A stretch of 6,153 nt of DNA from contig JACNJP010000416.1 of assembly GCA_014382465.1 (NCBI GenBank), forward strand, positions 1 through 6,153, given 5' to 3'. This document shows, piece by piece, positions 1-5,647 of this stretch. Numbering within the stretch: position 1 is the stretch's first letter; each line of letters opens with the position of its first letter. The notes beneath the pieces are model-generated. The model was not told the origin of the DNA, searched no databases, and was given only the letters and a program-made list of their open reading frames with translations. The position numbers and the translations under genes are program-made. This DNA comes from Planctomycetota bacterium (GTDB lineage Bacteria > Planctomycetota > UBA1135).

Positions 1-901
1 CCACCCCCGGGCGCCGAGGCCTCAAGGGGAACAGCAAGGGGCAGGATCGAACTCGGGGTGGGGAGGGCCGGAGAAACCCCCGGGTGCCCATTGGGACGGC
101 CGGCCCGAAAACTGGAACCCGGCCGGGGCGGGGCCCCAAGAAGCCAACACTGACCGCCTTCCCGGCCCGCAGGGAGACCAGGGCCACCGCCAGGCCGGCG
201 CCGGTGGCGGTGGCGCCGGCGATCATGAACATCACCACGATCTGGTAGCGGGCGGCGTCGCCCGGATCGGCCCCGGCGAGCACCTGGCCGGTCATCATGC
301 CGGGGATCGAGACCAGGCCGACCGCCGCCATGTTGTTGATCGTCGGCATCAATCCTGCCCTCAGGCAGATCCGGATGGACGGAGCCAGGGTCTCGACCCG
401 GCTCGCCCCCAGAGATAAAAGCGCCTTGGCTTGTTCTCGGCGACCCTCGAGGTCGGCGAAGAGCCTCTCCACGGCCAGGGCGATGCCGTTCATCGAGTTC
501 CCGAGCACCATTCCGCCGATCGGGAGCCAGTAGCGCGCCTGCCAGAAGGGCTCCACCCGCACCACCACCGCCACCACCAGCAGCGTGACCCCCAGGCCGC
601 CGGCCGAGACCGCCGCCAGGACCGGCCAGAACACCGGCGCCGGCATCTCCTTCAGCCGGGAGGAGATGGTGTGGGCGCTGAAGAAGATCATCAGCCCGAA
701 GACCGCGCCGGTGAGCAGCGGCTGGTCGCGGGTGAAGACCGCCACCAGGACGTAGCCGAGCAGGATGAGCTGGACGTAGGTCCGGGTGGCGGCGATCAGC
801 AGGGTGCGGCCGAGGCCGAGATCCAGGGCGCGAGAGAGAGCGGCCACGGCCCCGACGAAGCCGGCGGCCAGGACCAGGCCGAGCAGGTCGATCTGGATCA
901 T
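1..901 (-). CDS. fetB: FetB/YbbM-family ABC transporter permease, 3' end unresolved (frame open at window edge)
   Basis: Inner-membrane permease that pairs with the ATPase encoded just before it. In E. coli, FetAB contributes to iron export and peroxide resistance; that substrate is known from the family, not shown here. The frame starts at the ATG at 901-899 and reads 300 codons to the window edge without a stop. About seven hydrophobic segments are visible (roughly residues 5-25, 33-56, 61-81, 89-115, 123-145, 190-212 and 221-246). Family landmarks are clear: LSLGAS (162-167), the arginine-rich coupling stretch after it, MPT at 185-187, VGLVSIPGMMTGQ (193-205), GADP (210-213) and YQIVVMFMI (219-227). 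The start overlaps the fetA stop as ATGA, indicating translational coupling. Family members are about 250-260 residues and usually end with a short basic tail around residue 250. Here recognisable sequence ends near residue 248 (position about 160), followed by an unrelated proline/arginine-rich extension. A frameshift, a 3' rearrangement or poor terminal sequence could explain this. Confidence 0.85.
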   Translation of the reverse strand, partial: MIQIDLLGLVLAAGFVGAVAALSRALDLGLGRTLLIAATRTYVQLILLGYVLVAVFTRDQPLLTGAVFGLMIFFSAHTISSRLKEMPAPVFWPVLAAVSAGGLGVTLLVVAVVVRVEPFWQARYWLPIGGMVLGNSMNGIALAVERLFADLEGRREQAKALLSLGASRVETLAPSIRICLRAGLMPTINNMAAVGLVSIPGMMTGQVLAGADPGDAARYQIVVMFMIAGATATGAGLAVALVSLRAGKAVSVGFLGPRPGRVPVFGPAVPMGTRGFLRPSPPRVRSCPLLFPLRPRRPGV

Positions 902-1578
902 CCCAGACCTCCGGGGTGGCCCTGCGAGCCGTCGTGCAGCCTGCCATCCACCAGGCGCCAGGCGAGGTCGGACTGGCGCGGCCGGTGGCTGGCGCACACC
1001 AGCGCGCCGCCCGCGGCGAGGAAGGCGTCCAGGCGGACGTCGAGGCGGGCGGACGCGGAGGCGTCGAGCATGGCGTCGGGCTCGTCGAGCAGCAGCACGC
1101 GGGGGCCCGCCAGCAGGGCACGCAGGACCGCCAGCCGGGCGAGCTGGCCGCCGCTGAGTTCGGAGGCCGGGTGCTCGAGGGCCAAGCCGCCGAGCCCGAG
1201 GGCGTCGAGCTCCTGGCGCTGGGTCTCCGCCGTCGGAGGCTCCATCCCCTGCCGGATCCGCAGGCCGAAAGCCGCGGTCAGGTTGTCGGAGAGGCTGCCC
1301 GGCAGTGCGACCGGCTGCTGGGGACAGTGGATCACGCGGCCGCGCCAGGCCTCGACCGGCCAGGCCCCCTCCACGCGGCCCTCCAGCCGGAGGCGGCCGC
1401 CGGCGGAAGGCAGCAGGCGGGCGAGGCCCAGCAACAGGGTGGTCTTGCCGCCGCCCGAGGGCGCCGTGAGCTCGCGCCGCTGGCCCGCTGCCAGCCGCAG
1501 GCTGGCGCCGAGCACCACCGGCCGCCCGCGGCGCGCCAGCGCAAGGTCTTCCGCCTCCAGCAGGATCCCGTCGGCCAT
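898..1578 (-). CDS. fetA: FetA/YbbL-family ABC transporter ATP-binding protein
   Basis: Cytoplasmic ATPase, 226 residues, that energises the FetB permease encoded immediately downstream. All nucleotide-binding landmarks are present in order: Walker A as APSGGGKTT (39-47), where alanine replaces the usual first glycine; a Q-loop at Q87 in CPQQP, the position occupied by CAQTP in E. coli FetA; ABC signature LSGGQ (141-145); Walker B VLLLDEP (161-167) with D165 and catalytic E166; D-loop LDAS (171-174); and switch histidine H198 in CASHRP. The single-domain length fits FetA. The Q-loop context and the partnership with a YbbM-type permease favour FetA over a generic lipoprotein exporter such as LolD. 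The ATG at 1578 is followed by a normal strand-1 sequence. AGGGCGGA just before it could serve as a weak ribosome binding site, while a TAGTGT hexamer eight bases upstream suggests a near-leaderless transcript. The gene is divergent from the lipoprotein gene starting at 1600. Confidence 0.9.
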   Translation of the reverse strand: MADGILLEAEDLALARRGRPVVLGASLRLAAGQRRELTAPSGGGKTTLLLGLARLLPSAGGRLRLEGRVEGAWPVEAWRGRVIHCPQQPVALPGSLSDNLTAAFGLRIRQGMEPPTAETQRQELDALGLGGLALEHPASELSGGQLARLAVLRALLAGPRVLLLDEPDAMLDASASARLDVRLDAFLAAGGALVCASHRPRQSDLAWRLVDGRLHDGSQGHPGGLG

Positions 1579-1585
1579 TCCGCCC

Positions 1586-1593
1586 TACACTAT
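1586..1593. promoter_or_regulatory. Putative overlapping bidirectional -10 elements between fetA and the phosphatase lipoprotein gene
   Basis: The 21 bases between the two divergent start codons are GC-rich except for TACACTAT at 1586-1593. On the plus strand TACACT (1586-1591) fits the TAnnnT -10 pattern and ends eight bases before the ATG at 1600. On the minus strand TAGTGT (1592-1587) fits the same pattern and also ends eight bases before the ATG at 1578. The two hexamers overlap by five bases. No convincing -35 hexamer is present on either side. Transcripts would start within about two bases of each start codon. This is inferred from sequence pattern alone. Confidence 0.45.
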
Positions 1594-1599
1594 CGCGCC

Positions 1600-2163
1600 A
1601 TGCGAAGCCTTCCGCCGCGACTTCTGCTCCTGCTCCCGCTGGTCGGCGCCTGCGCCAGCAACCCCGGCAGCCTCGACGCCGGCCCGCCGCCTCCCGGCCC
1701 GGCCCGCGCCGACGCCGATCTGCCCGGCGCCGTCGAGTTGATGAACTTCATGATCCTCGGCCCTGGGGTCGCCGGCGCCGGTCAGCCGGCGGTCGAGGAC
1801 TTCTCCGAACTCGCCAAGCAGGGGTACTCGACCGTGATCAACCTGCGCAAGCCCGGCGAGGCCTTCCCCGAGGACGAGGCCGCCCGCGCCGCGGCCGCCG
1901 GCCTGGTCTACGCCGCCCTGCCGATGCGGGTGGCCGACTTCGGCATCGAGGAGGCCGCGGCGCTCCACAAGATCCTGGAAGCGGCGCCCGAGGGGTCGGT
2001 GCTGATCCACTGCGGCTCCGGCAACCGGGTCGGCGCGCTCTGGGGCATGTACCTCGGACTGCGCGACGGCCTGAGCCCGGAGGACGCGGTCGAGGCCGGC
2101 CAGCGGGCCGGAATGCACTCGCCCGAGCTGGCGGACCGCATCCGAATGTCGCTGCGCGGCTAG
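1600..2163 (+). CDS. Envelope lipoprotein with DUF442/Blh-type cysteine phosphatase domain
   Basis: A 187-residue predicted lipoprotein. The N-terminus has R2 and R7, a leucine-rich segment (8-14) and a lipobox VGAC ending at C18, so signal peptidase II processing is expected. A short alanine/proline-rich linker (about 19-45) precedes the domain. That domain resembles the DUF442 (beta-lactamase-hydrolase-like) branch of the tyrosine/dual-specificity phosphatase fold: GQPAVEDF (61-68), GYSTVINLR (75-83), a possible loop aspartate D113 in MRVADFG, and the P-loop HCGSGNR with C138 and R143. The CX4R spacing matches the HCRSGTR type of DUF442 rather than the classical CX5R of protein tyrosine phosphatases. 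Activity and substrate are unknown. The ATG at 1600 is chosen because the signal peptide begins there; the frame stays open upstream only as antisense of fetA. No Shine-Dalgarno sequence precedes it. Its TAG stop directly abuts the stop of the convergent Spy-like gene. Confidence 0.85.
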   Translation: MRSLPPRLLLLLPLVGACASNPGSLDAGPPPPGPARADADLPGAVELMNFMILGPGVAGAGQPAVEDFSELAKQGYSTVINLRKPGEAFPEDEAARAAAAGLVYAALPMRVADFGIEEAAALHKILEAAPEGSVLIHCGSGNRVGALWGMYLGLRDGLSPEDAVEAGQRAGMHSPELADRIRMSLRG

Positions 2164-2174
2164 CTAGTTGCCGC
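2156..2174. other. Zero-gap convergent stop codons within a small hairpin
   Basis: TAGCTA at 2161-2166 holds both stop codons: TAG of the plus-strand lipoprotein gene and, read on the minus strand, TAG of the Spy-like gene. GCGGC (2156-2160) and GCCGC (2170-2174) flank it and could form a 5-bp stem with a 9-base loop. No T-tract follows on either strand, so an intrinsic terminator is not supported. Opposing transcripts must therefore either stop inside each other's coding sequence or overlap as antisense RNA. Confidence 0.4.
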
Positions 2175-2931
2175 CGCGGCCGCCGCCGCCCTGCCGGCCA
2201 CCGCCGCCTGGTCCGCCGAAGCCGCCGCGACCGCCGAACATGCCGCCCGAGTTCGACTCCTGGTAGAGGGCGAGCTGGTCGATCGTCAGGATGCCGCCGA
2301 GGGAGATGTTCAGCTCCTCCTGGCTGCGGGTCATGTAGTCGCGCATGGAGTCGCGGTCGAAGTCGCCGCCCTCGCGGGCCTGGCGGAAGAACTCGTTCCG
2401 CTTGGCGTCCGACTCGGTCAGGATCGTCTGCATGTCGGCGGCTTGGTTGGGCGTCAAGCCGAGTTCCTGGGCCAGGCGCTCCATCTGCCGGGTCATGCGC
2501 TCCTGGCGGCGCACCTCTTCTTGGGCCCGCCGGTCGGCGGCCTCCTGGGCCTCCCGCTCGTCGAGGAAGGCCCCCATGGCCTCGCCGAGGATCGGCTCGA
2601 GCAGGCCCGGGTCGAGCCCCATCACCGGCTCCGGCTGATCGAGCCGCCGGCGGCCAGCGACCTGGCCCCGGAGCTGCGCGATCTCGCGCTCCAGCCCGGC
2701 CACCCGGTCGGCCAGCGGGCCGATGTCCGTCGGCGGAGCATCGAAGGCCGCCGCCTGGGCCGGGAGCTGCTCCTCGCCCCCCTTCGCCGCCGCCGGCAAT
2801 TTTGCGTCCTTGTACGAAGCTGTTTCCGGGCCGGCGGAGGGCTCGGTCATCAGGGTGCCCGCGAGCAAGCCGCCGACGACGCCGGCTGCGGCTCCCGCGA
2901 GGAGGGCGGGGATCCAATTCGAATGGGCCAT
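2164..2931 (-). CDS. Membrane-anchored Spy/CpxP-like (LTxxQ) protein with coiled coil and Gly/Arg-rich tail
   Basis: A 255-residue envelope protein. Residues 7-28 form a hydrophobic, alanine/glycine-rich segment without a clear signal-peptidase site, so an uncleaved N-terminal anchor with a periplasmic body is most likely. A linker (29-66) leads to a heptad-like stretch (about 69-93), then charged helices (116-157) rich in Glu, Arg and Gln. Next comes an LTPNQ motif (159-163), a helical stretch, and a second LTIDQ motif (215-219). Paired LTxxQ motifs on helices are the hallmark of the Spy/CpxP family of small periplasmic chaperones or stress sensors. Those are usually about 160 residues with a cleaved signal, so the anchor, coiled coil and tail are additions. 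The tail (229-255) is almost entirely Gly and Arg with two Phe, resembling RGG repeats. GGA about nine bases before the ATG at 2931 is a weak ribosome binding site. Function is inferred from the LTxxQ motifs and helix pattern only. Confidence 0.75.
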   Translation of the reverse strand: MAHSNWIPALLAGAAAGVVGGLLAGTLMTEPSAGPETASYKDAKLPAAAKGGEEQLPAQAAAFDAPPTDIGPLADRVAGLEREIAQLRGQVAGRRRLDQPEPVMGLDPGLLEPILGEAMGAFLDEREAQEAADRRAQEEVRRQERMTRQMERLAQELGLTPNQAADMQTILTESDAKRNEFFRQAREGGDFDRDSMRDYMTRSQEELNISLGGILTIDQLALYQESNSGGMFGGRGGFGGPGGGGRQGGGGRGGN

Positions 2932-3015
2932 GGCTGATTCCGTGGGGGTCAGGGCTGGAGAACCCGCTGGGGGGGCGGCGGTTCCGCGCGCGGACGGCTA
3001 GGAGGAGAATCTAAC

Positions 3016-3182
3016 GGAATCCGGCCCCCTTGAGTGGCCCTACATCCTCCCCAAGCCGGGTCGCCTGAAGGGGATGCGCTGTACCGGCCGGCCTGCCCCC
3101 CAGAGTATTGAGAAGAGGGCCTTACTCCTTTCAAAACAACGACTTCCGGACCAGCCAGGGCCACTCAAGGGGGCCGGATTCC
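3016..3182. repeat. 167-bp element bounded by perfect 26-bp inverted repeats (MITE-like or structured RNA)
   Basis: The left arm at 3016-3041 (begins GGAATCCGGCCCCC, ends GAGTGGCCCT) is the exact reverse complement of the right arm at 3157-3182; all 26 bases match. The match ends abruptly on both the outer and inner sides. The 115 bases between the arms have no convincing coding frame. No target-site duplication is visible: the flanks are CTAAC on the left and TGGAC on the right. The right arm lies 10 bases downstream of the SLC13 permease stop; the left arm is about 85 bases upstream of the Spy-like start. A non-autonomous transposable element, a chromosomal palindromic repeat or an RNA with a long closing stem are all possible. 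The arm separation is too large for a simple intrinsic terminator. The rest of the 2932-3192 gap holds nothing else recognisable apart from one weak promoter candidate. Confidence 0.9.
3104..3134 (-). promoter_or_regulatory. Weak candidate sigma70-type promoter for the Spy-like gene
   Basis: Read on the minus strand, TTGAAA (3134-3129) matches five of six bases of the -35 consensus. AATACT (3109-3104) is a possible -10 box matching four of six. The spacer of 19 bases is longer than ideal. This is the most AT-rich patch in the gap between the SLC13 permease and the Spy-like gene and lies inside the inverted-repeat element. Use of it would give a leader of roughly 165 bases before the ATG at 2931. 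Confidence 0.25.
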
Positions 3183-3192
3183 TGGACCTGTC

Positions 3193-4998
3193 CTACAGCC
3201 CCGTCAACCAAGGCACTCCCAAACTCACCATGATCCAAGCGATCAGGCTGAGCGGCAGCCCCAGCCTCAGGTAGTCCGAATAGCGGTATCCGCCGGGTCC
3301 ATAGACCATCAGGTTGGTCTGGTGGCCGATCGGGGTGGCGAAGCAGATCGAGCCGCCGAAGGCGATCGCCAGCAGGAAGGCGCGCATCAGCTTGGCGGGG
3401 TCGCCGGTGAAGTCCGGGTCGGCGATCATCTGCTCGGCGGCCTTGACGGCGATCGGGGTCAGCAGGACGGCGACGGCGCTGTGGGAGATCACGGCGTTGA
3501 AGATGATGCAGAGCATCACCAGGCCGCTGATCACGGCGGCCGGGCCCATGTCCTCCAGCCAGCCGACCAGGCCGCTGGCGAAGAAGTCGGCCGCCCCGGT
3601 CTTGCCCATCGCCGATCCGAGCGCCAGGGTGCCGACGACGAACAGGAGGATCGGCCAGTCGATGGCGCGATAGACCCGCCGGGCGGGCAGGCAGCCGGTG
3701 GCGACCATGGCGATCGCCCCCAGCGTGGCCGCCATCGGCAGCGGGAAGGCCTCGACGTGGAAGACCGAGTGGAGGATGAACAGGCCCACCACGCCGCCGG
3801 CCACCGCCAGCGCCCGCCGGCCCCGGTCGCGCAGCACGACGTGCTCCTGGGCCCCGCGCAGCAGGAAGTAGTCGGAGCTGGCGCCGAACTTGACCTGGGC
3901 CACCTCCTCGCCGCAGACCAGCAGGAGGTCCCCCGGCCGCAGCTCGAGCTGCGAGGCGCGCTCGCGGATGTGGTGGCCGTCGCGCAGCACCGCCACGATC
4001 ACGGCGCCGAAATCCCGCCACAGGTGCAGGTCGCCCAACCGGGTGCCGATCTCGGTCGAGTGCGGCGCCACCGCGACCTCGAAGAACTCCATGGTCTTCG
4101 GGTCGAAGCTGATGCCGTTGACCATCTTCAGGCCGAGGCTGGTCTGGAGGTTGGCCAGCTCGTCGACCTTGCCGCGCAGCATGACGACGTCCCCCTCCTC
4201 GATGCGCTCCTCGAAGTACGGCGGCCAGTGCATCTGCTCGCCGCGGACGAAGAACAGCATCTCGACCCCGGCGGCCTTGAAGGCCGCGGCGAAGGTCTGG
4301 CCGACGAGCGGCGAGGTGTGGCCGATCACCAGCTCGGTGACGTACTCGCGGGTGCCGGCGCCGCCGACCATCGCCGAGAGCGAGTGGCGCTTCGGCAGCA
4401 GCTTCTTGCCGAAGAAGGCCATGAAGAGGATGCCGACCAGGGCCAGCGGCACGCCCAGGGGCGTCATCTCGAACATCTCGAGCGGCGCCTGGCCGAGGTT
4501 CTCCGCCGCGCCGCTCACCAGCAGGTTGGTCGAGGTGCCGACCAGGGTGCACATGCCGCCGAGGATCGAGGCGAAGCTCAGCGGGATCATCAGCCGCGAG
4601 CCGGCGACCCCGGTCTGGCGCGCCAGGCCGAGCAGCACCGGGATGAACACCACCACCACGGCGGTGTTGTTGAGCACCGAGCTCACCGCCGCCGCGATCA
4701 GCCCGACCATCAGCACCATGCCGCGCTCGCCGCCGCCGCTGTAGCGCAGCACCATGCGCGCCAGGAATTCGATCGCGCCGGTGCGGTTGAGGCCCTCGCC
4801 GATGATGTAGAGCGCGGCGATCGTGATGACCGCGTAATTCGAGAAGCCGCGCAGCGCCTCGCTGACGTCCAGCACGCCGGTAGCCACCAGGGCGACCATC
4901 AGCCCGAGGCCGATGGCGTCCAGCGAAGCCTTCTCGAGGACCAGGAGGATCAGGACGAGGAAGGTCAGCGCGACGACGAGAATCGCGTCGGGTCCCAT
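3193..4998 (-). CDS. SLC13/DASS-family permease with two central TrkA-C domains
   Basis: A 601-residue inner-membrane transporter in two hydrophobic halves (about 5-200 and 395-600) joined by a hydrophilic cytoplasmic middle. The first half has a re-entrant motif VLNNTA (108-113) followed by a VVVVFIP helix, and GTSTNLL (154-160). The second half repeats the plan with ISHSAVAVLLTP (504-515) and GHQTNLMVYGPGGY (558-571). This inverted duplication is typical of the divalent-anion/sodium symporter fold. The middle holds two TrkA-C/RCK-C-like modules, about 216-295 and 305-385, each with an EGD or RPGD turn followed by a hydrophobic strand (268-274, 354-361). This three-part build matches the subgroup that includes algal and cyanobacterial sulfate transporters, but substrate (sulfate, phosphate or dicarboxylate) cannot be read from sequence. 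It starts 39 bases after the phosphoglycosyl transferase stop. No Shine-Dalgarno is visible before the ATG at 4998; TAAGAT lies seven bases upstream. Length is normal for the subgroup. Confidence 0.93.
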   Translation of the reverse strand: MGPDAILVVALTFLVLILLVLEKASLDAIGLGLMVALVATGVLDVSEALRGFSNYAVITIAALYIIGEGLNRTGAIEFLARMVLRYSGGGERGMVLMVGLIAAAVSSVLNNTAVVVVFIPVLLGLARQTGVAGSRLMIPLSFASILGGMCTLVGTSTNLLVSGAAENLGQAPLEMFEMTPLGVPLALVGILFMAFFGKKLLPKRHSLSAMVGGAGTREYVTELVIGHTSPLVGQTFAAAFKAAGVEMLFFVRGEQMHWPPYFEERIEEGDVVMLRGKVDELANLQTSLGLKMVNGISFDPKTMEFFEVAVAPHSTEIGTRLGDLHLWRDFGAVIVAVLRDGHHIRERASQLELRPGDLLLVCGEEVAQVKFGASSDYFLLRGAQEHVVLRDRGRRALAVAGGVVGLFILHSVFHVEAFPLPMAATLGAIAMVATGCLPARRVYRAIDWPILLFVVGTLALGSAMGKTGAADFFASGLVGWLEDMGPAAVISGLVMLCIIFNAVISHSAVAVLLTPIAVKAAEQMIADPDFTGDPAKLMRAFLLAIAFGGSICFATPIGHQTNLMVYGPGGYRYSDYLRLGLPLSLIAWIMVSLGVPWLTGL

Positions 4999-5005
4999 GG
5001 GATAG

Positions 5006-5011
5006 ATCTTA
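5006..5011 (-). promoter_or_regulatory. Putative -10 hexamer (TAAGAT) for the SLC13 permease gene
   Basis: TAAGAT on the minus strand fits TAnnnT and ends seven bases before the ATG at 4998, so initiation six to seven bases downstream would place the transcript start at or next to the start codon. No Shine-Dalgarno sequence lies between it and the ATG, and no -35 hexamer is visible upstream. It sits within the 39-base gap after the phosphoglycosyl transferase gene, so the permease could be transcribed independently. Confidence 0.35.
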
Positions 5012-5037
5012 GGGGCAGCCCCGGGCCGGGGAAGGGC

Positions 5038-5637
5038 TCAAGCCGCTTCGTCGAATCCCGCCGGCAGAGGGACCACGCGGTCGGCGTCGATGGCCACCTC
5101 CTGCTCGGCGCTCGCGCCGGCCTGGCTCAAGACCACCGGGAGGGTGCGGAGGAGGATGGTGAGGTCCAGCAGGAAGGAGCGGCGCTCGACATACTCCAGA
5201 TCGAATTCGAAGCGGCGCGACCAGCTGAGCAGGTTCCTGCCCCGGACCTGCGCCAAGCCGGTGATCCCGGGCAGGCACTGGTGGCGCCGCATGCGCCACG
5301 GGCAGTCCAACGGCAGATGGCAGGCCAGCTGCGGCCGCGGCCCGACCAAGCTCATTTCGCCGCGCAGCACGTTCCAGAGCTGCGGCAACTCGTCGAGGCT
5401 GGAGCGGCGCAGCAGCCAGCCAAGCCGGGTCGGCGGTCCGCCGGCAGGGGGGAAGGTGCGCAGCTTGAGGATCGTGAACGGCCGTCCGAAGCGGCCGATC
5501 CGCTCCTGACGGAAGAGCACCGGCCCTTGTCCGGACAGCCAGATCGCCAGCGTTGCCAGAGAGAGCACGGGCGCCAGCAGCACCAGCGCCAGAGCAGCGC
5601 CGGCTAGGTCCAGGGTTCGTTTCAGGGTGCTCACCAC
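5038..5637 (-). CDS. Monotopic polyprenyl-phosphate sugar-1-phosphate transferase (bacterial sugar transferase, PglC/WcaJ-like core)
   Basis: A 199-residue initiating glycosyltransferase. The family moves a sugar 1-phosphate from a UDP-sugar onto undecaprenyl phosphate at the inner leaflet, starting assembly of capsule, O-antigen, exopolysaccharide or glycoprotein glycan. Visible hallmarks are KRTLD (6-10) before a single hydrophobic re-entrant helix (about 11-34) with P23; LFRQERIGRFGRPF (41-54); KLRT (58-61); catalytic Asp82-Glu83 in SLDELPQLWNVLRG (80-93); MSLVGPRP (95-102); and PGITGLAQVRGRN (123-135). There is no N-terminal multi-span domain, so it is the minimal PglC-type core. The loop between KLRT and the DE motif is short compared with typical members. 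The start is GTG at 5637 (a second GTG follows directly): an in-frame TGA lies eight codons upstream with no ATG between. The upstream epimerase gene on the same strand could supply its UDP-sugar. The specific sugar is not determinable. Confidence 0.92.
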   Translation of the reverse strand: MVSTLKRTLDLAGAALALVLLAPVLSLATLAIWLSGQGPVLFRQERIGRFGRPFTILKLRTFPPAGGPPTRLGWLLRRSSLDELPQLWNVLRGEMSLVGPRPQLACHLPLDCPWRMRRHQCLPGITGLAQVRGRNLLSWSRRFEFDLEYVERRSFLLDLTILLRTLPVVLSQAGASAEQEVAIDADRVVPLPAGFDEAA

Positions 5638-5647
5638 AGCAACGGGC

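Noticed and set aside
21..29. CTCAAGGGG, a nine-base match to the right inverted-repeat arm (3164-3172)
   Set aside because: The match does not extend on either side beyond what GC-rich sequence gives by chance; not called as a second repeat copy.
36..60. tRNA T-arm-like GTTCGATCC on the minus strand (52-44)
   Set aside because: The flanking bases cannot form the five-pair T stem, and no acceptor or anticodon arm is present at the proper distance.
916..1599. Upstream extension of the lipoprotein frame
   Set aside because: The frame is open upstream of 1600 but is antisense to fetA; the signal peptide and lipobox fix the real start at 1600.
431..1741. 436-codon open frame on the plus strand
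   Set aside because: It is antisense to fetB and fetA with low-complexity Arg/Ser/Ala/Pro composition, and it overlaps the true lipoprotein gene in another frame.
1838..2917. 359-codon minus-strand frame crossing the lipoprotein and Spy-like genes
   Set aside because: Arg/Pro/Gly-rich shadow frame with no recognisable domain that would overlap two well supported genes.
3010..3190. Target-site duplication flanking the inverted-repeat element
   Set aside because: Bases adjacent to the arms (CTAAC on the left, TGGAC on the right) do not match, so recent transposition is not directly supported.
2949..3274. Two short frames (71 codons minus, 66 codons plus) in the gap containing the inverted repeat
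   Set aside because: No ribosome binding site and no family resemblance; both merely cross repeat arms and the end of the permease gene.
3131..4552. 473-codon minus-strand frame within the SLC13 permease
   Set aside because: Shadow in another frame of the same strand; composition is Arg/Gly/Pro-rich, while the 601-residue frame shows clear transporter motifs.
5018..5032. GC palindrome CCCCGGGCCGGGG between the permease and transferase genes
   Set aside because: Once a loop is allowed only a four-pair stem remains, and no T-tract follows, so it is not supported as a terminator.
3322..5607. 761-codon open frame on the plus strand
   Set aside because: It lies antisense to the SLC13 permease and phosphoglycosyl transferase, is very rich in Gln, Asp, Glu, Arg and His, and has no domain; it is the expected by-product of third-position G/C bias on the opposite strand.
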